64,000 nucleotides of DNA, from assembly GCF_019059575.1 (NCBI RefSeq), contig NW_024881619.1:868001-932000 (forward strand), in the 5' to 3' direction. A program made the translations under genes and the position numbers. This document shows positions 23,481 to 32,992 of the stretch, piece by piece; within the stretch, counting starts at the first letter, position 1; each line of letters begins with the position of its first letter. This DNA is from Amphibalanus amphitrite (Eukaryota; Arthropoda; Thecostraca; Balanomorpha; Balanidae). Below the pieces are notes generated by a model, which did no database searches, was not told the DNA's origin, and worked only from the letters and a program-made list of their open reading frames with translations.

Positions 23481-26400
23481 GGGGGAGGAAGAGATAGAGA
23501 GAGACCAGGCATCTTGTTATTTGGGGGTTATGGATGGGGCAATGTGATAACAGAGCGCCCGGGATGCGACAAAGGTCGGCGACAGGGGATAAGTCGTAAG
23601 TGGATCGGACAAAGTCCACTTCGCGTGCTGTTAGAAAAGGGGTTTCATTTAACCTCCATTCCATACACTGTTTGTAGACTGCAATAACTTCAGCCTATAA
23701 CGCATATCGCTGAATGGGTTACTAGTGGAGCACTAAATCCGTCAAAACACTTTGTAGCATGCATTTGGTAAATATTGTACGCCGACTGGGATTTGTAGCC
23801 AGCCGTGGCGGTTTCACTCTCGACCAGCCTGCACTCAGGCTGTTGAGCGGGGACTGACCCGTTCGATGGCCTCCTTGTCCTGCTGCGATATCTGGATGGT
23901 GGTCGGGCCGCCGAGCAGGCCGCCGCCCTCGGGGCGCGGCTGGCCGCCGGCGGGCGCCGCGCGCTGACCGCCCCCACCGCCGCCGCCGCCGCCGCCAGAC
24001 GCCGGCGGCGCGTCGCTCGGGTCGTTCAGCATGCGGACGAACGCCTCCTGGTTCTGCGAGATGAGGTCGAGCAGCTGCGGGTTGCTCTGGCCGATCTCGA
24101 CCAGCACGGCGTGCAGCAGCGACGGGTTGGAGCGCACCATCTGCCGCATCTGCTGGAACTGCGGCAGCGCGCGCAGCGCCGCCAGCTGCTGGGCCGTGTC
24201 GGCGGAGGTGGGCGCGCCGCCGCCGGTACCGCCGCCGCCGCCCTGCTCGCCGGCGGCGGGCGCCTCCTCGGCCTCTGGCTGGTCGCCGCCGGTGGCCATC
24301 CGCTCCAGCACCGCCTCCGGGATGCCCGAGAGCAGGTACTCCACCGCCCGGTCCGGGTTGTTGAAGCTGGCCCGCAGCGCCCGCGTCACCTGCCGAGAGC
24401 GAGAGCACAGGCAGAGTTAGTGACCAGGTAAAAATCCGGACATACCACCACACCATCCAACAGAGAGGATGAGGCAATACGAAAGAAATCCTACAACCCG
24501 AACACCGAAATAGCTTAGCCGCTTTTAAAACAGTAAGTTTTCGGGGCACCTTTGACATAGCTCACCAATACAAAACCTAAAATGTGTCGTAAGTTACATT
24601 TTGTCTGTTACTGAGTAAACTTGAAAATGCCTGAACTCTATCTCATTTTGAAGGATGATGACTGTAGTCATAACAGATGGGTGGTCGCGGGCGACATCCG
24701 GGCCCTGTTTCACCGGTGATAGCAGCAAGCTACTATCAAATTGCGCGAGCTGACGTAATGTGATGACGTCATACTGCTGACGTAAGGGGCAATTCTGGCG
24801 CACGATTGCCGCAATATTGTTTTACGTCATCAGCTAAATGTTCGAAGTTAATGTCAAAATTTTTCCTAAACCCAACTTCTTTTAAATACATCATATTGAA
24901 AAAATATATATCAAAAATATATATACTATCATGACTGCGTAAACTCTTACTTTTAGGCTCATACGTCACTTAATGCCGCCGCCAAGGTCGCGGCAATCGT
25001 GCGCCGGAACTACCCATTACGACAACAGTATGGCGTCACGACATGACGTCAGCTCGCGAAACGTGATAGCAGCTTGCTGCTATCACCGGTGAAACAGGGG
25101 CCCGGCGTCCGGCTGCGGCGGTGGGCGGTGTGCCAGCGTCCGCCGGCCGCCACTGACCTCCTCTCGGCTGTAGCCCATGTCCATGATGTTTTTGACGACC
25201 GTCTCGAGCTGGTCGCCAGTCAGCAGGGCCGACTCGCCCGCGGGAGCCGCCTCCGGCGCTCCTGCCGGCGCCGGCTGCACCGGAGACGCCGGCGGCGCCA
25301 CAGGGGTGGCCGTGGTTGCCGCCGGCGCCGGCGCGGGGGCAGGGGTGGCGGCGGCGGGGGTGGCGGCTGGGGCGGGCGCAGGCGCGGGCGCGGGCGCGGG
25401 GGTGGCAGTCGCCGTCGGGTCCGGAGGCGCGGTCGGCAGTGGAGCAGGCTTGGGCTTCATCACCATCACCACGACAAACTTCTTCTCGTCAATGTTGTAC
25501 TCGGACAATGGTGTGTCATCAGCCAGGATTTTTCCTGAAAAGGACAATGGCAATACGCATAGAAGAACATAACCTAACTAGTAATTACATAGAAACACAC
25601 AGAAGTTACAAGGACACAGATTTGAAAAAAGGATCTGTGATCACAGAACCAGTACAATTTTGTCTAGAGATCCAGAGGCACCAATGAAATTGACATGATT
25701 TTGTCCAGATATACAGTAAGGCCAGGCCCCAGCCTGGTATGGCTTCTTGTCTAGACAGAAATGCAGCTTTTTATCTTCTAACTGCAGAAAAACAGTTTGT
25801 GACACAAATTAATGTGATATCAGCTGGTACTACCTAAACATTGGCATGAAGTTGCATGTTGTGGATCCACATAGACCCTAGATCCATATTCTATATCTTG
25901 GTTTGTCATACTATTCCACTACGTCAATGATCAAACATGTATTTTCCATTTCAGGCCCAACAGGTTCATAGATCATAATGAGATGATGGAATTTACCTGA
26001 TTAACAAGATACCTAGGAAGAATAGGTAGGTACCAAATTTGACCTACCTGCATATATGAGCTTTTGACCTGTAGCAACATAGTCTGGGCCTTTTTCTTTC
26101 TCGATTTTCTCCTTCAGTGCTTTGACCTGAAATGAAAAATGACATTTATTGTAAAAAGCAGTGTTACACAAAAAATATTGCTGGTAATGCCTTTAGTCAA
26201 GCAAGTGGTGGTATGAATAAAAAAGTGACCAAGACATGTGAACCAGCCCTTAAACTGGCTGAGAGCTGGCACAATTGATAGAGTCGCAGGGGACTTTAGG
26301 CAGGCAAGCGATGACACAAATTACAGCAAGGAATAAGAACTTGTACAAATTTTGAAGCAGCATAGGAGTGTTTTGGCTCTGGGACTCTGGTTCTAAGTCC

Positions 26401-26707
26401 TCAAAATATTGCAGCTACTTGTATAAAACATAAATACGAGTTTAAAAACTTATTGTGCTTCCTTTGCTTGGTTACCACATTTTTGTACATTTCTGAAGCC
26501 AGGTTGTAGAAGGGTCCGGTGCAGCTCACCAATAAGAGGTCACAAAACATTAGCGTGGTACTTCCATACATGGGAAAAAGCAGCACACTAAAAAACGAGA
26601 CAAAACAGCACCCAGATGTCAGTGCTTAGCTCATTTATTTCAGGCATACTTACTGATTCTGAGGCATCAATTTCAATTTGAAATGTCTGCTGTTGTAGAT
26701 TCTTCAT
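23132..26707 (-). CDS. RAD23: RAD23 (UV excision repair protein RAD23 homologue), complete
   Basis: Complement of exons 26654-26707 (ATG at 26705-26707), 26048-26126, 25158-25534, 23859-24389 and 23132-23242 (TAG at 23132-23134). Phases agree and give 383 residues (human RAD23A 363, RAD23B 409). Domains in order: N-terminal ubiquitin-like domain ([51 protein letters not shown]); a Pro/Ala linker; UBA1 ([17 protein letters not shown] then [15 protein letters not shown]); a Gly-rich linker; the XPC-binding domain ([19 protein letters not shown], then [17 protein letters not shown]); and UBA2 ([30 protein letters not shown]). RAD23 stabilises XPC in nucleotide-excision repair and shuttles ubiquitylated proteins to the proteasome. 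Low-complexity Ala/Pro and Gly tracts are encoded by GC-rich codons. Confidence 0.95.
23384..23476. repeat. (GA)n microsatellite in RAD23 intron 4
   Basis: About 90 bp of almost pure GA dinucleotides on the plus strand, between exons 23132-23242 and 23859-24389. Confidence 0.95.
24705..25097. mobile_element. Foldback MITE in RAD23 intron 3
   Basis: Long imperfect inverted repeats of about 80 bp per arm begin CTGTTTCACCGGTGATAGC at both ends. GGGCC on both sides (24700-24704 and 25098-25102) may be a 5-bp target duplication. Each terminus also contains a local hairpin (GATAGCAGC / GCTGCTATC on the right arm). The element ends about 60 bp from the splice donor of the exon at 25158-25534. No ORF. 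Confidence 0.7.
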
Positions 26708-27279
26708 GGTAATCAACATCCTGAAATTATTCTGGGCTGGCAGTGCCAGCAAGTATTATATCGGTGTCCTTTCTACGAAATGCTCAACTACGGGCCGAGA
26801 CGATAACGTTTGGTACCCTATTCAAGTTTATGGAACAGAGTTAACCAATCAATTATACAGAAACCTTTGGATGAAAAACGATCGGAGAATAATGGAATTA
26901 ATCATCCCAACAATCACGGAACCCCACACGATATCCGTCTCCAATGCACAGGACGCAATAAAACAGAAAATTACTGAATTAACTATTAACATTTTCTTCC
27001 ATTCTCTGAGAGCTTGTAATGACTAGTTACGTCACTAGACTTAGCGAAAATTCAGCGAATAGGATCACAGATGAACTCCATGAGATTTATAATAATATTC
27101 GTGCGTTTGATTTAATTTCGGCAAAAATAAGCCATATTTGATTCAGTTATAAAAACATAAAGGCGTCAAGATAATCCTGATATGCGACCAGAAAGAAATA
27201 TGAGAATTTTAGAAATTTGACATATTGATGACGTCATTTATTACGCATTTCTGCGTCCTTGCCATGGAGAAATGCCCCT
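26708..27279. other. RAD23 5' flank (promoter/5' UTR)
   Basis: AT-rich DNA directly upstream of the RAD23 start codon. A short open frame on the plus strand (about 26706-27026) overlaps the RAD23 start on the opposite strand and has no recognisable similarity, so it is not annotated as a gene. Confidence 0.35.
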
Positions 27280-27288
27280 GTCATTTCG

Positions 27289-29831
27289 GCATATTTACGT
27301 CTGGACAACGAGTTGCGGGGAAAAGTGCTGATTTGTTGCAGTTTTAGGAGCCGGTAATTAGGCTGGATTTTTGGGTTACTTTTTCGGTCTGATTCATGTA
27401 TTTCATAGTGTTTGGCTTTTGAATATTTTAGTTCTTTCAGATAAATATTACTTGCCTTACAACTTTTGTAAAAACGTTTCGTTTTTTATAAGCCGACCTT
27501 CAGAGTCCTAAAAATACATCCAGCACTACAATCATTGTAAACAAACAAGTTGAAGTGGAGCACCACTTGGCTCTGTTCCAAGGCGATTTTTAAGTTCATC
27601 TGGTGGTTTCCGTACTCTTGTACGTCGTTTTGTTGGATGTTTTGAATCCCTTAAGATTGACTTATATCATATTCAAGAAGCATGTGACTGAAAACAATCC
27701 GAAGTATCCAGGAGGCTGACAGAGGTTCTGACTCCTGAGCAATATCAATATCAAGTTGAACTTGAAGTTATGAAATTTTGGTTGATAACGCAAGTTGATC
27801 GGGCTCATATATCAGCAAGAAAAAGTAAAATTAAAAGAGCTTATTGGCCGAAAACAAGCTATAATATTGCAGATCTTGGAGCAATACTGAAGAGCACGCT
27901 GAGCAGGATCATGCCGGAAAATGTTGACTGATGAGCGCATATTGATGTATTGGTATGAATATTGAATGATAACTTACAACAGCAAGATAAATTAGTGCTA
28001 ACTATCAAGTTAAAAATCTAGAATGAACGGACCTTGACAGCTTTACTATGCTTAGATGCTATGCAGATTGTAATGTGCATCAGGTTCTCAGGGGCTGGCA
28101 AATGAAACATGCGATCATTCCATTGCTACTGGAGGAGAAATTGCTTGGATCACTAAATCCACCTGATGTTGATTTTGATGTTAATCATTACTGTATCAGT
28201 ATTTCTTGAAAAAAGGATTGTTATAAAATTGTCAATGTGACAATCCATGCAACGATGTGATCATATAATGTGTTCATATAGTCATTCATGATAGTGATTC
28301 ATGATTGTTGGTCCAATATACAATGGCAAAGCTCTCAGTCTCAGCATTTCTTCCTGTGGATGGCCAGCAGTGACTCAGAGCTTAGAAGTATTATTTTTCT
28401 TTACAGGGCTGGGATAAAAAGTACTGAGGGTAATCTTCCACCAAGGAACTCTACTTTGACATTGACATGGTATGAGATGTAGGCACAAGTAGGTAGGTGC
28501 TTACTTCATGCTGCAGTTGTGTAGGTTTAGTCGGGTTAGCTTAGATTAGGTTATATTTGGCATATACTTGGCAAATTAAAAAACTAACATATGTTAGTTT
28601 TTTAATTTGCCAAGTGTCCATAAAAATGTGACCTGAGCAATGAGCATACCTGAATAGCCTGACAGCTGACCTAACCTCAATCGTCACACATATTTGCAGC
28701 CTACCCGAGACCTGCATAGCAGTAGCACCCAGTTATAGGTAGGTACTCACCCTAACTCAATCTTACCTGCTAACCTTCAACTTGCCTATAGTTAGCTCAC
28801 CTTGCCAAGCTGCATCCAGGGAAACAGTCAACTGAGGAACTGGCTCATTGGGTGGCTGGTTGGAGTCTGTGCATTTAAAGTGTTTCTTCTCTGAAGCTGC
28901 TCTGCACTGCTGTATGTCATGTTAGATGCTCAGAAAATGTGGGAAATGATTACTAAGCTACTTTAGTGCTTTGTTAATGCTCGAGACATGAACAAGTACA
29001 GATCCTGCAGGGTACAGCTATGAGTTAGGTGCTAGGTGAGTATGTTATGTGAATGTGCTGCTCCCTGTTTGACCATAGTAAGTATACAAACAAGCAAAGG
29101 GTCACAGTTATATTCAATCTCCTCATAAACATACAACAAAAACGGCCATATGGCCTCACTCCGAACACACCACAAAGAACTTAAGCCTTTGCAGGCACAA
29201 AAATGTTTTGATTTACAGGACAGGTATACAATATAACCTCTGTCTTTGGGGATCTTGCTGCCAAGTTGAGGTACGATGACTGAACTTCAGGAATGATCAA
29301 CCTTTTCTTCTTAGCCACTGCTTATATCAATATACGAGAAAGACCAAATGCTTGTTTGTAAACTGCCTTGAAAAGTTAATGATCCACCTTCAATTCTGAC
29401 ATGAAGGCACAAATAAAATAGTTCCCTCTTCTTTTGGAATACACAAAGCAAAATATTTAACAACTTCTAGTGGATGGACAAGAGCAATTAGCATAGCTTC
29501 CCTCAAGTTAACTTCTGGCACTGATGAGTGATGATGAATAACACTGACGCTTATTCGCTTCATATTTTGTAACAAACGCGCAAAAACTGCAATATAACAG
29601 CACTATATGCTTCTTGACAAAATGCAAAAGGAGTAAAAATTTCGCCCTGATGGCATTCATTCTTGGTGGAAACGTAATTACAAAATATTTTGTAGTAACT
29701 ATTAAATTCCGGCCGAAAACAGCGCACGGTTTAAAAAAGAATCATTCCAATGACGGTCCATTCTTGCGGTCCTGAAATCGCCACTATTTCCGGCCTCTCC
29801 AACGCAACTCGTTGTCCAGACGTAAATATGC
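27289..29831. mobile_element. Transposon with 29-bp perfect inverted termini and a 9-bp target duplication
   Basis: 27289-27317 is the exact reverse complement of 29803-29831 (starting GCATATTTACGTCTGGACAA). Both sides carry the direct repeat GTCATTTCG (27280-27288 and 29832-29840). A 9-bp duplication points to the Mutator superfamily. The 2.5-kb interior has no intact transposase that I can recognise, and contains the 50-bp palindrome at 28566-28615. Confidence 0.8.
28566..28615. repeat. Perfect 50-bp palindrome
   Basis: The left half starts ACTTGGCAAATTAAAAAACT and is followed with no spacer by its exact reverse complement, centred on CATATG. Inside the transposon 27289-29831. Confidence 0.95.
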
Positions 29832-29910
29832 GTCATTTCGTCTTCTTAGCGCAAGGAACATCACAAAATTTGGAATCATCGTTCATGGTTCAGACTGCTA
29901 AATAATTTTA

Positions 29911-29964
29911 GCTCATGGTGAGCTAAAAGCAGCAGCAGCAGTCGCCTTTTTTAGGCGACTGCTG
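29911..29964. repeat. Two adjacent perfect hairpins
   Basis: The first folds around AGCTCA-TGG-TGAGCT, extended by TTTT/AAAA. The second folds as CAGCAGTCGCCT-TTTTT-AGGCGACTGCTG (29936-29964). They sit just upstream of the Jockey-like fragment. Function unknown. Confidence 0.7.
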
Positions 29965-30026
29965 GATGTGAGGCGTTTGCGGCGCAATGCCTTTGACTGC
30001 TGCCTGCTTTCTTAAAATAAAGCTGA

Positions 30027-30252
30027 CCTCGGGGACCTTGCCATCCTTTCCCTGTACCTTTCCCCTAGCCACCGCTTTTCCTCCTCTGAACTCCGCCAAC
30101 TGTTTGTCCAGCTTCCCCACCCCTGCCTAATACTAGGAGATTTTAATGCCCACCACAGATCCTGGGGCTCAACAACGAACAACGCGCGCGGAACACTAAT
30201 TGATAAGATAATGGATTCACTTGATCTCATTTGCATTAAAGGGACCATCCCA
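30027..30252 (+). mobile_element. Jockey-like LINE, endonuclease-domain fragment
   Basis: An open stretch reads through LPHPCLILGDFNAHHRSWGS, the GDFNAH..W motif of apurinic/apyrimidinic-type endonucleases of Jockey/I-group LINEs, and continues LIDKIMDSLDLICIKG before the similarity stops. The style matches the endonuclease remainder at 42.15 kb, whose sequence begins a little further on in the domain. Both may come from the same family. Confidence 0.7.
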
Positions 30253-31633
30253 CCTTAACATTAGTTTTGAGTTGAGATAGCCAAGTTTGCGGCCAGGCTC
30301 AGAAACCACCATTTATCCTGGTCGCAACCCCCGCAGCTTTATGGTGTTCAAGAAATTTCTTCCCTTTACTTGCAGGGTGGGACCAGCTTAGTCCCTATCT
30401 CTTAACCATTAGCGGTTTTTTGATGACGTCAGCAGTCATTTCAACGCCCGCCATTCCTTGAACCCGAGTTTTGCTGACCTTGAGCTCCCTTGTTTATCAA
30501 CGTGAAATCCGTCGTCGGCGCTGAGAAAGCCTATTGCTTTTCATTTTAATTTGAATATTAGAAGATACCCACCACTGGAACTTGGACTGATATTATACCA
30601 AGGCCGAAGATGATCAAGCTGCCTGCTATATCTGCAGCTTGGTGTTCAACTTCAACATTGAATAAAAAACAAAATATCAAAGCGAACTGGATATGGTACT
30701 GCAAGTTAAAGTCCAAAGAAATTTGAAGAGCTGACAATTGACATTAATTCTTTTCCTGCAAGGTTTCCATATGGAGATCACAGTCACACCATGAAGAAAT
30801 ATTTTTGATGTTAACAGTTGAAAGGGGATTTATCTTCCAGTTTTGACGAAAGACGCTGCTGACTGTCTTTGGAAAAGGATGTCGGCATGAGGTGCAATTA
30901 TGCTTGTGAAGTGGTTATAACTGGTCTTTTCACAGTATTAAATTAAATGTGCCATTGCATCCAAGTGTGTTATCATGTAAGGTAAAATCAAAACTACAAT
31001 GTTGGTTTTACGAGCATTGAGAAGGCTGGTAGGTAACACCTGCCTGTGCTCGTAAATCATGCTGCCAGAGTATTCTAAATTAATTTTATCATACACTTTT
31101 GTTGTCCAGAATGGTTGCACTATTGTTTGGTATCATATTATTCCATTGATATTGACATTGAGATTGACATTGAGATTGATATTTCCATTGACATTGATAA
31201 TCTCATATCTCAAAATATTGGTGGTTCCTGAATTTGAGTCCCGGATTGGCATTGAGTTATTACAATACAAATATAGTACTCAGCTTGAAAAAACCATTAT
31301 CCATTATCCATTGAAAACCATTATCTCGAGGCGGTGGCCGCTCTGCCCTGAAGAGGATTGGCAATCAAGACACGTAGAGTAAAATCAGTTGCTCTTCAAC
31401 TTGCTGTAAATATTGCTTTGATGCATGCTGCATGAAGTGCATGAGTCTGCACGTCACACAAGGTCAAACAAGTGACCCTGCAAAGCTGTCTCTGGGTCTT
31501 CATCAGCTTCTGCAAAGCTTCTGTGCCTGTTCAGGGAGTACTTGCTCTGCCGCTGAGCACTGGGTCCTGTCTGTCTCCCTGTCGTGGTCCTGTCTGCACC
31601 TTGCATGCCTGCACAGCCTGCATTACTCACAAA

Positions 31634-32992
31634 ATGCCACTAAACAGAACACCACCAAGGTCCCGCCCAAATGGTAAAACTCCAATAAACCAGAATCAGT
31701 CCCCGGATCATGTGAGTACGGTGGCTAATACAATTGGCCTCCTACCCCTTGATGTTGGCACCAGTGTTTCTCCTACGGTTGTACGGGCTAACCATGGGGG
31801 CAATCTCAACCCCTCCATCTGTCCAGGCGGACCAGGCAACTTGACGTGCCACCTGGAAGTGAAAGACTCCCAGCAAGGGGTCCAATGCGATCTTTGTGGA
31901 AACTGGTTTCATGCATTTTGCCAAGATATAGCCAAAGCCGCCTACAATGCACTGAAAAGATATGATGTACTGTCATTTATCTGTGACTCATGCCGAAAAC
32001 TTCCAAATCTCGGCAAACTTCAGCCCAGGTCTTGCATGAGTGAGTCAGCTATGCAAACAGAGAATTGTCAGGACCAACTCCAGCCAGCAAACAATGACCT
32101 CCTAACTGAACTAATTAAGAAGGTGGACGACCTTGAACTGGCGGTGAAAAATCATTTGACAGCAGGCACTGCTGCAGATCAAGGAAGTCTGCCCCCATCT
32201 GAGAAGCAAACACTCTCTGCAAGAGATGGCCCAACATATGCAGAGAAACTAAGGGGGCCCCACTTGCAACCTCACCCCCCACAAACACATAGTAGCCACC
32301 CTTCCCAGGGTGCACCTCAGATGATTCAGCAAGCAACAGATAACTACCGTAGAGTCGTTCGTGAAGAGCTTCGAGAACTAGAAGAACGCAAGAAACGTCA
32401 AAACTCTCTGGTCATTAGGGGCCTCAGGGCTAAGACTGCAGCTGAGGCAGCCGCCAAGTTTGGCGAAATATCAGAGCTTCTGATAGGTGAGAAAGTTGTG
32501 CTTTCTGAGGCATGTCAAATCAAGAATGATGCAGATCTATACCGGGGAAACGTCCACAACATCAGACAAAGAAATCTGTTACTTGAACACGCACGAGAAC
32601 TCAAGTACACCTCTTACTCACATGTATTCATCCGAAAAGATCTGACCTATACCCAGCGTCAAGAGCTTCAACAAAGGCTGGCAACTCGGCCACGGCAGAG
32701 TGAGTGGCACCAGACAGCACCCCGCCAAGCCCAACATCCAACAGTTGGTGGTACAACAACAGTGTCAAACATGCCCAACGCTCAACACCAACCAGATACT
32801 GAGCCATCAGAGACACCTGGTGAGCATTCAAGTACAGAAGAAACTGTTCCAAAACAGCTGGAAACAGGCCCCCCTCCCCGTCCACCAAGGGACCAAGGGA
32901 TCACGGCCACTGAAGCTCCAGCCTGTCAAGCGGCTCCCACTCAGCCAGACCCCCCTCGAAGTAACAGCCCACCCAGGAACTCGGGAAACTGA
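31634..32992 (+). CDS. CR1-like LINE ORF1 protein (PHD finger, coiled coil)
   Basis: The start is chosen at ATG 31634 (context ACAAAATGC), giving 452 residues; the frame is open upstream to 31472 without ATG. A PHD-type zinc finger lies near residues 60-120 (CHLEVKDSQQGVQCDLCG, NWFHAFC, FICDSC). A charged coiled-coil segment follows (REELRELEERKKRQN). Next comes the ORF1 core typical of CR1-group elements (LVIRGL, NVHNIRQRNLLLEHARELK, VFIRKDLTYTQRQELQQRL) and a Pro/Gln/Thr-rich tail. ORF1 proteins bind the element RNA and act as nucleic-acid chaperones. The last sense codons GGA AAC before TGA form part of a GGGAAAC heptamer that could direct -1 frameshifting into ORF2. Confidence 0.85.
   Translation: MPLNRTPPRSRPNGKTPINQNQSPDHVSTVANTIGLLPLDVGTSVSPTVVRANHGGNLNPSICPGGPGNLTCHLEVKDSQQGVQCDLCGNWFHAFCQDIAKAAYNALKRYDVLSFICDSCRKLPNLGKLQPRSCMSESAMQTENCQDQLQPANNDLLTELIKKVDDLELAVKNHLTAGTAADQGSLPPSEKQTLSARDGPTYAEKLRGPHLQPHPPQTHSSHPSQGAPQMIQQATDNYRRVVREELRELEERKKRQNSLVIRGLRAKTAAEAAAKFGEISELLIGEKVVLSEACQIKNDADLYRGNVHNIRQRNLLLEHARELKYTSYSHVFIRKDLTYTQRQELQQRLATRPRQSEWHQTAPRQAQHPTVGGTTTVSNMPNAQHQPDTEPSETPGEHSSTEETVPKQLETGPPPRPPRDQGITATEAPACQAAPTQPDPPRSNSPPRNSGN

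Noticed and set aside
23273..23512. Frames of alternating Arg-Glu or Leu-Ser
   Set aside because: By-product of the (GA)n microsatellite in a RAD23 intron.
24031..25572. Plus-strand frames opposite the RAD23 exons
   Set aside because: GC-rich antisense shadows of the Ala/Pro- and Gly-rich RAD23 linkers; RAD23 domains on the minus strand are unambiguous.
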